Notes: generated from the letters alone by a model not told the origin. A stretch of DNA of 64,000 nucleotides from Mactra quadrangularis (GCA_025267735.1 CM046301.1:12770190-12834189); one strand, 5' to 3'; counted from the stretch's first letter, positions 31,462 through 43,472 are shown. Made by a program: numbers and translations.

Positions 31462-32430
31462 ATTCTCTTACTTCCAAGCGTATATTATACTTACTCATGT
31501 GTATCAACACCTCATTAACACTTGGTCATATTTTTTTATTTAGTAGTCAAGGACGTTAGTTTCAATTTTTTTAAACCTATAATAGATATCCAATAGGATA
31601 ACATATAACAAATACATGTAGATTGATTATTTCCTCCGTATAAACAGAACACATTTTTTTTATGTCATGTACATTTCCAATTGTGTATACGATATATATC
31701 ATGTTTATGTCACAATGATTTTAATCTATAACTGGACAATCCCGCATTTTTTAAGAGTCTAGACCCCCACTCAAAATGGCCACCAAAGGCCTTGATGTTG
31801 GTGTTTTTACCTGGACTTAATGAGCTTCAGCTATGGAAGGTTGTCCCAAAACTACTCATTTTAGCGCACTCCTCCCACTAAAAGATTTCTGAGGTGGGGC
31901 GTCCAGAAAAAGACATCGGGGTCATTGAGTGCAGATTGCTTATAAGAATAGCGCTAATTGCTTATAAGAAAACATGTTTTCATTCTCTCAATAGTATTGG
32001 CACTTCAGATCACATTTTGGGAAAATACTACAGACGGAAATGCAAATTTTGGGTTGAAAAAGAGCAAAACTGACATTTTCTGAATGACGATCTCCCAGGG
32101 TATAATCTGGCTAAGTTGCGTATCTATCAGTCAATTAGTAATGAAATAAGAACATGTTTAGATACCCTCAGGGTTTTAAGGTGAAAATGGCAACTTTTCA
32201 CCCTATTACAATCAGTAAAGGGTAAATAAACAAGAGTAATTAAATCTTGCTCGGCTAATTTCAAAGAGTTTTGACTGAAAAAAAGTTGATAATGTTATGC
32301 TTTCACAATACTGTTTTATCTTTATACATACATGTTTTTAACAGTTTTTTTAAACAAAGGAATTTCAATGTATTTATACATAAATGTTTTTAACAGTTTT
32401 TTTAAACAAATACATTTCAATGTATATATA
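31462..32430. other. Intergenic DNA in the left arm
   Basis: 31462-31920 has no right-arm partner and no recognised gene. 31925-32425 matches 58640-59110 in inverse orientation. Confidence 0.45.
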
Positions 32431-32447
32431 TGTTACAGGGAATGTGT

Positions 32448-32580
32448 GTAATCAGGGATTTCACGTAATCCCTGAAATTTAGAGATTTCATGTAATCCCC
32501 AACTACGTGAAATTTAGTCAGGGAATACACGTAATCACTGAAATTTTCTAGGGATTTCACGTAATCCCTGATTTTTTTAT
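32448..32580. repeat. Subterminal palindromic array, left end of the 3.05-kb transposon
   Basis: Several gggatttcacgtaatccctg-like units, each nearly self-complementary, separated by short aaattt spacers. A matching array is at about 35325-35460. Confidence 0.7.
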
Positions 32581-33008
32581 TCATTTTTTACACATATTCC
32601 CTGACCTTAAAATCACCATGTTTTAAATCCAAAATATGATTCATTGAGCTGTAAGGTTGACTAATTAAATGTTTTCTCTGTGATGCACTGATATTTTTGT
32701 AATTTGAATGCAATTATAGTATTAAAGCTTGGGTTTTCCAAGCATTGGTATAATTCTTTTTGTTTGTTTTGCCTACAAATGGGAGATTGTATTATACACT
32801 TAGATAATTTCTGTTGACCACCGTAGGACATTTTTGTAAATGCAAATCTAATGGTTGATTCATGAAGCTGGATGGCTCCCTGATATCGTACGGGGGGATG
32901 TATAAAATCTAAGTCGCGTTTAAGTCCGTAATCTAGGTCAAAGGTCAACTAGGTCCATTAATTTTTTATTAGACCCTATGCTCTTTATACTGGAATTTCA
33001 AGAAATTT

Positions 33009-33146
33009 GCTCCTGTGGGGTCCGCACCGGACAATATTGCTCCTGTGGGGTCCGCACCGGACAATATTGCTCCTGTGGGGTCTGCATCTAATAATCTCGC
33101 TTCTGCGGAATCTACATCTGACAATTTTGCTCCTGTGGGTCCGCAC
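33009..33146 (+). repeat. 30-bp tandem repeat (about 4.5 units)
   Basis: gctcctgtggggtccgcacc followed by ggacaatatt, repeated with decay. In one frame it encodes the decapeptide APVGSAPDNI, possibly a linker of the old transposase. Confidence 0.7.
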
Positions 33147-33151
33147 CTGAG

Positions 33152-33690
33152 TGTGCCAATTGCAACTGCACCGCAGTAGAAGATACGTCAACTAGCAGCT
33201 TATGTGAAAGGGCATCTAACATTAGACGAGCCCGACATAGTAGTGGCGAAGCTCTTTTTAAACAAGTGGAGATAGAATGGTTTCCAGGAGCAACAGAATC
33301 TTAAGGCCGGTTAATGTTGGTGACAATGTATTGGATCCCATTCCAAATGTTGACCGGTGTCGTGCAGACCCTAGAAATTTGATCTGCTGTATTTTGGAAG
33401 AGCAGAACGGTAATTACACTCTAGGTACTCTGTATGGAATTTTAGATTCCAAATATTGCAGGAATCAATTTACTGTTACTACTTACCAAGGACTAACAAT
33501 GGAAAACGTTGACCAACAAGACAAAATATCAGTTAGGGCTGCTGCTAGAGCACAGTCCATTGGTGACTGGCAAGGCTTTTTAAAATGTTCTTGCAAAACA
33601 GGTTGCAAGTCAAAGTCGTGCAAATTTAGAAAAGGTATGGTCTTATGTAACTCAAGGTGACATAACAGCTTGGCCTGTACTAACAAATAA
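33152..33690 (+). pseudogene. C-terminal remnant of a KRBA2-like integrase/transposase
   Basis: Frame 33152 onward reads a CANCNC zinc-ribbon and then SERASNIRRAR-like CERASNIRRARHSSGEALFK. A one-base shift near 33270 leads to the frame 33277-33660 with NVGDNVLDPIPNVDRCRADP and QGFLKCSCKTGCKSKSCKFR. The Cys-rich tail is cut by TGA at 33658, where relatives have Cys (CNS-R/K-C-HNS). The frame continues HNSLACTNK to TAA at 33690. This order matches the C-terminus of KRAB-A domain-containing protein 2-like integrases that are common in invertebrate genomes. The catalytic core upstream is missing. The frameshift and stop mark it as dead. Confidence 0.7.
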
Positions 33691-34004
33691 ACGTAATCAA
33701 ATTAGATATGTAAAATGTATTCGTTCATTTTGTCACAAATATCCGAGTATATTTCATTTTTTTCAACTGTCAAAGTTGAGAAAAAAACAAACAATATATT
33801 GTTCTATGCTTACGTGATATGTCTTGTATATACATAACCAAGATGGCGGACAGTGTGGGCGCGGAAAATATGTCGCGTACATTTTAAGCTTCAAAATTAA
33901 TTTAACGCACTGGATAAGTCTTTATGTTGGCTAAAGTGATTGTTGAACCTGTCTTCTATAAACTGTGAAAATTTTGGACTATAAAAATAAATAAATAAAG
34001 GATT

Positions 34005-34301
34005 ATGGCAAATAAGGATATTTTTTCAACAAAGAACCGGTTTGAAATACTGGAGTTGGACACTATGAGGCAAGACTTTATTGACAGTTCTATTGACAAT
34101 AAACTTTTGAGCATGTTTGATGAACTAAAATGTATAAAAAATGAGCAGGTCAATTGTAATAAAGGTATTGAATATTTTCAACAATGTTTGGTAAATATCG
34201 ATCAGAAAGTGGAACAGGTGACACACGTCACAAATTTACAAACTGAGTTATTAACTGCAGTAGCGTACAAGTCTATTGAAATAAATTTTGTCAAGCTTTA
34301 A
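34005..34301 (+). pseudogene. LINE first-ORF N-terminal fragment
   Basis: 98 codons, MANKDIFSTKNRFEILELDT onward, then a coiled-coil-like charged stretch. It fits an ORF1-type N-terminus of a mollusc LINE. The frame runs into the deletion join and ends shortly after. Confidence 0.5.
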
Positions 34302-34611
34302 GTCGCTTAAGACTATCATCTCATAAACTGCATATTGAATCTGGCAGGTGGGTTAAACCAATAAGAACTCCAGTAAATGAAAGAATATGTTTTAACTGTA
34401 ACAAATTAGAAGATGAATTTCATTTCATCCTTGAATGTAATATGTATACAGATCTTAGAAAACAGTACATTCTTAGAAAATATTGGTCAAGACCAAGTAT
34501 GGTCAAATTTATAGATCTAATTAACTCAGAAAGTAAAGCAATAATTAGAAACCTGGGTATGTATATTCACAATGCATTTATTTTAAGAAATTCTATATTA
34601 TATAATGTTTA
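34281..34611 (+). pseudogene. LINE reverse-transcriptase C-terminal region (Cys/His knuckle)
   Basis: Encodes ALSRLRLSSHKLHIESGRW, then CFNCNKLEDEFHFILEC and a helical tail ending YNV-stop. L-R-SSHKL-IE-GR followed by C-x2-C-x7-H-x4-C is the common C-terminus of non-LTR retrotransposon ORF2 in molluscs. The RT core is absent. Confidence 0.65.
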
Positions 34612-35918
34612 ATGAAAATATATACATTATTTTGTCATGTTTAAGTATATATGTAAGTAGTATATATGTATGCATATATCTGATAAGTACTTAATGGTAA
34701 AATACATTTAAAACAAAAATACAGTTTTACAGTGTCACCACGTAACTAATTAATTAGTAATCATATAATCTGATGTTGCTAAATGTGTCATAAATATATG
34801 ACCTTCTCCACGTACTTGAAATTCGAAATACAAGTACTAGTATTCAGATATACTTATATATATTTATCTATGTTCATTTTGTATTGATTTTCTGTACACA
34901 TTGTTTTGCCATCTTATACTATGCATTATTGTCCTCATACATTTGTAAATGTTATGGAAATAAATAAAACTATCTATCTATGTCTTGTATATGTGTTTTC
35001 TAGGTATTATTTTCAGGGCCGTATGTTTGTCAGGGTTATTTACTGGCTCTTTTGTAAATGATGTGCTTAATTAAGTAAGTAGAATTTTTACTAAATATTT
35101 AAATAAATTTACATATTGCATTACAGACCATTATATAACATTTGAAATCTTATGTTGAAAATACGTGTAAAATAATTGTTTTAAAACAAAAATGTAATTT
35201 TGCAATAAACTTTAGCAGTAAATAATTAAAGTGTTTGAGTTGTTTTTTACTTTATGGCCATTGAAAATAAGAATTTCATCGCTAATCAACATCATCTGTA
35301 TCAACAATCAAGTCAGGGAATTTGTGTAAAAATGAGAAAATATTTCAGGGATTTCATGTAATCCCTAGCGATATCAGGGATTTCAGGTATTCCCTAAAAT
35401 CACCAGGAATTACGTGAATTCCCTGAATTGGTTAGGGATTACGTGAAATCCCTGATTACACACATCCCCTGTAACATATATATACAATGCAAAACATATT
35501 ATTTTTCTTGTTTACTGCTATAAACATTGTAATTGTCTCAAAAATATGTAATAACAAAGCATCTCGAAGTGATGTTTCGCATTTTATACCATCATGGAAC
35601 TACGGAGTCCTGGTCGTGCCGTTTAAGATTCATTGTTCGATACATGGCAACGACTAACAATGCAATACGACGATCAACAATATCAAGCGATTTTTAAAAT
35701 GTCTCGTGTTTTTACGCGTAATTTCAGCGAAATTTCGTTCGGCATTGTTATGAGTCGTTTTAAAAAGTATTGCCGCGATGTCACTTCGCATTGCCACCCT
35801 TTAAACCTGACAGTCACATTTTAAATGTCGCGATCAGAATTCTGTCCGTATATTACTTTCATATTCTAATGTATGTGCATGTTTTCGATTTAAGTATTAA
35901 CTTTTATATTACATATAA

Positions 35919-36060
35919 TCCATTTTTTCTCAACTGTCAAAGTTTGAATAATCTCACGGTGATTGAACACACATTATGACAATATCACGAGTGTTAGACT
36001 AAGAACACGAAGTCACCGTGAAATTATTCATTATTTGACAGTTGAGAAAAAAAAATGGAC
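35919..36060. mobile_element. Foldback element (tccattttttctcaactgtc), left-arm copy
   Basis: Stem arms of about 55 bp (tccattttttctcaactgtc, aataatctcacggtga) close on their inverses. Its right-arm partner is 58056-58194, so it predates the inverted duplication. Confidence 0.7.
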
Positions 36061-36109
36061 TATACTTGTTGTTTCTACGTTTTTTTAGTGTTTGTAGAAA
36101 GGACTTGTA

Positions 36110-36342
36110 TAGTTCTATTACATTAATCTGTCACAACTTGAATAATTACACGGTCACTGAATGTGTTATTTTTTAACCTCTTTTTAACCATTGAGCCACC
36201 AATCCATATTAATTATTGATAATCTAACTATATATGCGACGATTTTGAATATCGGGGACATAAGAAGTTCGAAAGGGGTTTAAAAATAGATTCAGTGACC
36301 GTGTAATTATTTAAGTTGTGACAGGTTAATGTAATAGAACTA
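36110..36342. mobile_element. 233-bp TA-flanked TIR MITE, left arm only
   Basis: tagttctattacattaa and its inverse, arms continuing through acggtcactgaat. TA lies on each side. The right arm (near 58005) reads straight through gtactatcgag, which is the empty site. Confidence 0.78.
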
Positions 36343-36347
36343 TACTA

Positions 36348-36614
36348 TAGCTCGTTTAGGATAACTTGAGACAAAATACAACGATACAATTTTTATACAC
36401 AGGTGGATCTAAGTTTAGTGCACGTAATTGTCGACTATTATCAGTGTGTTTTTGATGTATTAAATTTAGTACGAGAACACACGTTCCACGCATTAGGACA
36501 TGTTTAATACTTTCATTACACAAAATCAGCTGACCTCCCTTTTTTATGTAATACCTGAGTCCCAAATATGTAAACAGACAGAGTCGTTTGTCTCAAGTTA
36601 TCCTAAACGAGCTA
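36348..36614. mobile_element. 267-bp tagctc/gagcta MITE, copy 2, left arm only
   Basis: Same length and ends as 13255-13521, TA on both sides. It sits three bases beyond the previous MITE, and both are missing from the right arm. Confidence 0.8.
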
Positions 36615-36655
36615 TATCGAGCGTCCAACGACCAATTTTAATCGTAATTCCTTCT

Positions 36656-38430
36656 TTAGACAACGGTGAACCCCTCTCAGCCAATCAAATTGCTTAAAAA
36701 GTGTTTGATAAATCCCATAACACACGGTAAAGTGTTTGATATATTCAGATCGTTTTCTCCGTGCGTTAAACTCGAGAAAACATTGACTGAAAGTATTGGG
36801 TGGATCCAGACTTTTTTTAAGTGGGGTGCACATTAAGAACAAAATGAAATGTTATAGTTTGTGTACAAGCGGCCACGAACATTGGAAAAGTCTAATTATG
36901 ATCTTATTTGTTGACAAGCGTAAGTCATTAAAAAGTACAACCCCTTGTTAAAAGTCTAGATCCGCCCCATAATCATTTAAATACAATTAACTGAATGCTT
37001 AAGTAAGCTTATCTGTATTTAGTCTGGATTACCTGCCCCTTACCACTATCGTTATCAGGCCAGGCAAAGCACGATCATGGCTGCACTCCTAGTTTTTATT
37101 CAGATAACAAGATTATCGTATACGTTTTCTTTATCTGCATGATCATTTGCTGACAATTGTAACTTTAGTAGGAAATCGGTACTATATAAGAAATTCAAAG
37201 ATTTACTGATTGCTCGTATACTTAGCGAACAATTAAGCAAAAATCATGTCTCGAAGTGAACACAATTCAGACGTGAAATAGTCTCGTTAGAATTTCGGAA
37301 ACTTTATTTATCATAAATGTAGCCGAACTACTAAAAAGGTATCCACTGTAATTCTTGTACAATGATCTTTAGATTTAAGCCCGTGTAGTGAGAAATGTTC
37401 ATATGAAAACCTTATTATCCAATACCTAATTCATTAATAGGGCGCGGCCATTATCATGCTTTGCCTGACGTTCTTTTACCTGTCAAAATACGACTGAGAA
37501 CCGGACAAATCTATTTGAAAGCTAACCGAAGTTTTGAGAAATTCACTGTCCTTATTGCTTATTACCGAGAGACAAGGAAGCGCATTTTTATAAGTCTAAA
37601 ACTACTGCAAACGAATGATTTTATTGAATTCATCCGATCAAGTTAATACAACATGTTATGTTATTTTAAAGAAAACCAAGATCTATATTTAAGAAAAAAA
37701 GCTTTTCGATCAATTGTATTTTGGATAGTTCATACTTTCAACAAAACAAATGTTTAGGCGTCATTATGCACATGGTTATAAAACATAATGTATTTAACAA
37801 ATTGATCTACCATTTTTGTTCACGACAATCGTCTTGATGGTTTTAAGCAGGTGAAAAAATATTGGTAGGAGTTGATTCAATGGTCCGCTTGTTCCTATAT
37901 AATAGAACGACCAGTATTATGTAACACAATGCAATTCACATCTATCCACTCCCTTGATTACATATTAACCGACTATATATGAGAAATATTGTCTTAATTG
38001 AATATTCGCATGTTTATAAGGTATATTAATGCAGAAAATGATGAAATTCCTAAAACAATAACATGTACTTACAGCCTAATAACACTCTTGGTTAGCCAAA
38101 ACATTCTTTAGTTCTGCGATAAAGAATTATTCCTAAGACGACTCACACCTGTGATTATTTATCAAAAATGATTTTTTATACATTGTTTAACTGCCGATAT
38201 GTACATGGGCACAATTATTTATATCCATGAATAACACAATTTAAATGTTGTTCATGAGTTTTAACAAGCTTTCGCACGAAATTCACGACACAAATATCGT
38301 ACGCTTTAGATTAAGGCCAACTATATTTCTCTGCGTTTTATATCGCTTTAAGGTGACAGTAGTATAAATACGTGACAAAAAAAATGAAAATGGACATTGT
38401 AAACATATAATTTCCTACCCGTTGTCTAAG
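36656..38430. mobile_element. Left-arm-only insertion of about 1.8 kb with short TIRs
   Basis: tagacaacgg (36657) and ccgttgtcta (38419) are inverted. An inner inverted pair, ggcaaagcacgatcatgg and ccattatcatgctttgcc, spans 37059-37469. The right arm has no counterpart. There is no coding sequence, and the exact ends are uncertain. Confidence 0.45.
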
Positions 38431-38432
38431 TC

Positions 38433-38525
38433 GGATAGAGTACTCGTAGCAGTTTGATATGAGATTTATCAACTCGCTTCGCTCGTTGATAAATCCCATA
38501 TCAAACTGCTACTCATGCTCTATCC
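38433..38525. repeat. 93-bp near-perfect hairpin
   Basis: ggatagagtactcgtagcag with ttgatatgagatttatcaac, loop tcgcttcgctcg, then the inverse ending gctctatcc. It is absent from the right arm. Confidence 0.75.
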
Positions 38526-38639
38526 TATACATATTGAATTGTTAAATTATTGTAAGATGTTTGATAATATGCTGCCCTAGGCATATTTTCTTTAACTATA
38601 TCTGCAGTGTGCTTTTCACTTTATACATACACATATGTA

Positions 38640-39385
38640 CAAACGAAGAAGTGAAATCTCTTTATGTAAATAAATGGACAAATGAGATTAATTTGTTACC
38701 AAAACTTAGAACTTATGTAATGTTGAAACATAACCATGGGTGTGAAAATTATGTACAAATTAACCTTTCAAAATATGAACGTTCGTTTCTGTGTAAATTT
38801 CGTTGTGGTATATTACCAATAAGATTAGAAACAGGAAGATATGTTGGAGAGCGAGAAAATGAGAGACTATGTATTTTTTGTGACCAAGGATCTATAGAAT
38901 CAGAGACTCACTTTTTCCTGCATTGCAATGCTTATACTGATTTAAGAACTGACTTTTTCAACCAATTTACAAATGATAATGTTTTAATTCTCTATCAGAT
39001 ATTGAACGATTAACTTACTGTATTCTGTGATTTTTGTATAGTTGTATATTTTGTACATATTCATTGTATATGCTCTCCATTTGAAGGAGGAAATAAAGAT
39101 TATTATTAGTGTGTTTCTACCCAAGAAAAAGTGCTAAATTTATTACCAAAGCATATTATATACGAAAATCAATACTATACAACTATAATAACTGTTTATC
39201 TGTATATATTTATATCATATATTTAACTTTATATTGTATATACATGTACCTTTCATGTGACTCAGTTGGTGACATATAGACCCACTGGGTCGGGTGTTCA
39301 TCTGTAAATACTTTTCATGTTGTTTTCATGTTTGTAATATTGTCATAACACATGTCACGAAAATAAAAAAAATACTTACTTACTT
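38640..39385 (+). pseudogene. LINE 3' fragment (ORF2 C-terminus and tail), left arm
   Basis: Encodes a run with LSKYERSFLCKFRCGILPIR, LETGRYVGERENERLCIFCD and a C-x2-C...H-x4-C knuckle ending near FNQFTNDN. A left-arm-specific insert of about 90 bp (39018-39108), itself ending gaggaaataaag(att)n like a LINE tail, breaks the frame. The 3' end is acttacttactta-type. The partner is at 56225-56945. Confidence 0.65.
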
Positions 39386-40046
39386 ACACAATTTATATCC
39401 CGGTAAAATATTGGATTTTCTTGCAACTTCATTCCGAAATTTTTTTTCCGGCAACTTACATGTATATTCTTTCAAAAATATATAATTCTATGTTTTATAC
39501 ACTTTATATATTTTCGCAATAATACTAAAAATAATATAAAAATACATTAATAAATTTCTCAAAGAAAATTATTATTAAATATGAGATTCAAATTCAGGAG
39601 AAACATATTTTTCACACTTTTTCCATTTTCCGTCGTCTGTGACTATATAGACTTTATTCTTTTCTGGTACGAGGCAACATTGTACGAAAAACAACAACAA
39701 TCTTAAAACCATGAAGTATGTACATGATGAAAAGTTACCTCTATTTTTTGTTATACATCCACGATTTTAATATACTATACATAGATCTGATCCACGTTAA
39801 AATGTCACTTGGACTATCAACGGCGAAACAAAATTTGACAATGGATTTTATCTGCTTATTTACCCAGCGTATTTTTCACGCTTAAAAGCCGCTATAATAG
39901 GTTCTAATCATACATAGATAGATATTGGTTGTTTATTTATTCCCTTACATTTCAAAGAGCATTTAAGGGATTTGTGGGCAAAATCCCCATCAAGCTGTGA
40001 AAGCATAATAGATAATTATACATACGCTCGTACTCTACAGCAACAA

Positions 40047-40329
40047 AACCCAGGTCGATAGCGCAGTTGGTAGCGCGCCGGGACTTGGAATCTCGTGCCC
40101 GAGGGGTGCGGATTCGAATCCCACCCGGGAGGTTATACCTTTCTTTGAAAATTTTGCAATAATGTCGATTTTCCTCCATTAATAAGATTATATGGAGAAG
40201 TTTCCGGCCTTGTGGAAGGGTAGGTGAGTACTGGTTATATACAATGGTCCAGGAAAGCTAGGTTAGGTGCGCTGGACGCAGTAAAATGACCTGAATTGTG
40301 TTGACACGGCGTTAACTCAAATAAATAAA
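40047..40329 (+). repeat. Full-length tRNA-derived SINE, left arm
   Basis: tRNA-like head tcgatagcgcagttggtagc with B-box-like gcggattcgaatccc, then tccggccttgtggaagg, gcgctggacgc and acacggcgttaa, tail aaataaataaat. A 13-bp TSD, tctacagcaacaa, lies at 40034-40046 and 40330-40342. The same insertion is in the right arm, so it predates the duplication. Confidence 0.8.
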
Positions 40330-40408
40330 TCTACAGCAACAACATTAATTAAATTGACCAGCATATTTATCAAGTGTCCATTTTACATACGAATTAAACC
40401 ACTCATAC

Positions 40409-40459
40409 TTCTCGTACCCAGAGGCTATCAAGATTCACGATTACCTCTGGGTACGAGAA
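40409..40459. repeat. 51-bp palindrome (ttctcgtacccagagg)
   Basis: ttctcgtacccagagg and its inverse cctctgggtacgagaa close over a tctatcaagattcacgatta-like centre. The right-arm partner is 54747-54797. Confidence 0.7.
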
Positions 40460-40539
40460 CGGCCATTCCTGTATTGTATGTATAAGTAGTTTGCGTTAAA
40501 TCTGGACCCCTAAAACATCTCAAGGACCCTATATATACA

Positions 40540-43073
40540 TGTTTTATATTGAACATCTCAATAACTATCGAGTGGAATCAACTTAAACTTTGTATGTGAT
40601 CATAATTAACATTTTCATTCTCGAAGAAAACAATCAGATTTTTTATTCTATTACCTAACATATCTCTATAGAATATTAATATACATATGTACAATAAAAA
40701 TATTTTTTAAAAACAATTTGTATGGATTTAATATAATATTATTCATAGTTATGTATTAAATACATACACACTGTTTTAAAGGTAACAAAAAACTAACGTA
40801 CATTACATATAAACACTGCAACATTGTAACATATATCCAGTTTCTACGCACAGCCACTAAAGACTTTCAATATTTGACTTAAGTGAATAGTGACAGCCAC
40901 TGTTGTTTGTTTTCATAAACTAAACTAAATGAAAGTATCCAGAACTTATTTTATTGTATTTGATAACTCAGCGCTTTTATACATAATGTTTAACATGGTA
41001 AGAGCGCTATACAAATGCGGTATATAACAATAATAATAGTGATAACTATTTGCTTGCAAGTATTTTGTTTGACTTGTATAGCACTTAATGTCACATGTTT
41101 GTTTTCACTAGATTGCTTCAATTAGAATCAAATGGGCGATTGACAAACTGTTATTATTTGCCATTACAGCAAAACTCCAATGATTAAAGCATATAAGAAC
41201 AGTTCATATTGTACTTATTTTTCAGTGAGTCAATGCCGTAGTAACACATTGTCATATAACGGCGTTCAGTCAATTCAGTTACAGTTCCTGGAAGGCTAAA
41301 TCTCTGGTATAATCTGATAACGAGTTACCAAATATACATCACAAGAAAATCTGATTGTTAATTTAATACATATTTTATTCAATGAATTGGATTGGATAAC
41401 AGGCATATAATGCCTATACACACCCTCTCCATGATCAAAGTAATACAACATGGTGAGTAAATAAATAAATAAGTAGAAGAAATAAAAGTATACATACATG
41501 TAAGTACATTTGCAAACAAAAAATCATTATGAGATAATATTATTTTAGGAGTTGATCTGTAAACTACCTAAGAAGAAAGTTTTCACTTGATTTACATGTA
41601 TAAGAAAACATAACTTGAATGAATAAGAAGACAAAAAGAAAAAATGAAAAAAATGAGTCACTCGAATCTCCTAGAACCATTGATGAATAAAGCAACAGCG
41701 TTATGTAATTGTTTATTAATAATAAGAGGTTGATTATCGTCTCCATAAAGAAGTAGTTGAGAAGTTATCTCTCTTGTATTATTATTCAAAATTTCGACTA
41801 CCGTAGAAATAAGAGTTCGTCACAGAATGGAATATGTAGGACAATGAAATAAAAAGTGCGAAGTATCCTCGCAGTTATCATTAGTGATGGAGAATCGGAC
41901 AAAAATCATAATCGATAATCGAATTGAATCAAATGTAATTAATAGTGATGGAGAATCGGACAAAAATCATAATCGATAATCGAATTGAATCAAATGTAAT
42001 TAATCGATTAAAAATCGATTAATAATCGAAATTTGTACAAATGCTTATGGAATCTCGACAAAAGCTTTCCTGAGGAAATACAGGGATTTTATATTACAAG
42101 TAGCATTAAATCTCTGGAAAAAATAGGAAAAACACTTCATTCAAGACAACATCCTTTATTTACTTAAAACAAACTATATTTGCATGATTAATTTCTTTGA
42201 AAACATTTTAAAAACAAAGGAAAATATTAAAATCACAATACTAAGACTTAATGCTTTCAATTTAAATCAGCAAGTATAGTGTATCTGAGTCAGATAATGT
42301 TATACAATACGAAAACTTTACGACTTTTTTCTGAACAAATTCATTCAAGATGATTTAAAACTGATACAGGTAAAATAAAATTAAAATGTAAGTAACGTGT
42401 CGGTTACGAAAATTATTGAGGACAAATGTTTCACAATGCAGAGCTTTATCCTATTAACCACCCTTAAGGATGGATCTTACCACCATGTTATGGAGAACCA
42501 TCATGAAATAAGCTAGCTTGGTTCAGCTTCTATGTTTATTGGATTCTACTGAGTTAATGAATTTTAAACTGCATTTGATACGAGAATAAGACCGTATCCG
42601 GATGTTGAACTTAAAAATTTTACCATACCTCACAGAGTTTCCCTAAGAGATTTGGTCGTAAATTTTAATTAGTTTATTGACCTGTAAATTGTAACAAATT
42701 GAGTGAAGATTTATAACACATCTGATATACCAAACGTCTGTTATACAATGTGATATTTAAATTATCACACGTATCAAGAAAGCGGTATCAAGACTCGTAC
42801 ATTACGTCATCAATAAGAATAAAGAGCTTTTTGTAAATTGCTATTTATCTTTGAAATTCGCCGACATGTATTCAAATTTTTGTTTGATATTTGACATGTG
42901 AAGGACGGGTGGACCAACGAGTTTGACTTAGACTGATTATTAATTTAACTAAATAAGACTGAAAACTAAAAGTAACGTTATTGACCCTTGTGTACAAGTT
43001 TAAACTGAGGTCAGTTGTGGCAAAATCTGCAGTTCTGAAACAACCAGCGACAATCGATTTTCCTTAAAGAACC
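40540..43073. other. Inner end of the left arm and start of the unpaired centre
   Basis: Palindrome homology ends near 41362 in gaaaatctgattgtt. After that, only a 61-bp tandem duplication (41883-42004) stands out. 42005-43073 shows no gene. Confidence 0.45.
41883..42004. repeat. 61-bp tandem duplication with atcgat motifs
   Basis: Two consecutive near-identical units starting agtgatggagaatcgg and containing aatcgataatcgaattgaat, followed by more atcgatta motifs. The start resembles ends of hAT-type elements, but no second end was found. Confidence 0.7.
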
Positions 43074-43472
43074 CAATCTGCGTAAACCCATATCCAGTAG
43101 ACCACGGTCGTACTGGATCTGTACTTTTTCCGTTTGAGGTCACGTCGAGATGAACTTTGTGTCGACCAATCAATGCGTAGCTTTCATCTAGACGAAAACA
43201 CTATTAATCACATTTTGATTTCGTAATTTCTATTTTTAGACCAAGTTTTGCTTGCTAATTTAACCGCGGTAATATTCACAGGCTGCGATTGGGCGGCTCA
43301 TTTCAAATTTCGTGACGTAGACGATGTAAACAAGTTACGTATCATAACAATTTCGTCATGAATATTATGATGAGAAAAGGTCACCTGAACGTGACCTTCG
43401 TTTGGAAAAGGCCAGATCTACATTAGCGAGTATGCGAGCGGTAAAATTGTAGATCGGGTTTTAATCAGATTG
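43074..43472. mobile_element. 399-bp caatctg/cagattg MITE, copy 2
   Basis: Same length and very similar sequence to 3813-4211, differing by a handful of bases (for example cgtaaaccc for cgtaaacac). This suggests a recent burst of the family. Confidence 0.75.

Larger units (their letters stand above)
33832..34978 (+). mobile_element. Internally deleted LINE, 1.15 kb, with 14-bp TSD
   Basis: Flanked by tatgtcttgtatat at 33818-33831 and 34979-34992. The 5' part has aagatggcgg and an ORF from 34005. The 3' part has the reverse-transcriptase C-terminal knuckle region and a tail in aaataaataaaactatctat. Everything between is gone, with the join near 34270. Because the TSD is intact, the deleted form itself appears to have been copied and inserted. 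Confidence 0.75.
32431..35476. mobile_element. 3.05-kb TIR transposon with a decayed KRBA2-like integrase remnant
   Basis: Ends tgttacaggg and ccctgtaaca are inverted, and the TIR continues about 43 bp. Arrays of gggatttcacgtaatccctg-type units in both orientations lie inside each end. tatatata flanks both sides as a probable TSD. The right-arm partner (near 58612-58635) has an uninterrupted site, so this copy inserted after the duplication or sits at a polymorphic site. It contains a transposase pseudogene and a deleted LINE. Confidence 0.8.
28600..41362. repeat. Left arm of a large interrupted inverted duplication
   Basis: Pairs in inverse order with about 54122-64000. Matching landmarks are the gene A/C bodies with their SINEs, the 31151 MITE with 61255-61430, 31925-32425 with 58640-59110, 35485-36105 with 58000-58610, the LINE fragment at 38640 with 56225-56945, the SINE at 40047 with 55300-55565, the palindrome at 40409 with 54747, and 40540-41362 with 54122-54650. 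The arm is broken by element insertions on both sides. Confidence 0.85.

Noticed and set aside
32448..32580. CRISPR-like regular repeats
   Set aside because: The units are self-complementary subterminal repeats of a eukaryotic TIR transposon, mirrored at its other end.
40047..40130. tRNA gene call on the SINE heads (also 29040-29115, 63471-63555, 55480-55565)
   Set aside because: The A and B boxes are present, but the acceptor stem does not pair and the sequence continues into a SINE body and tail.
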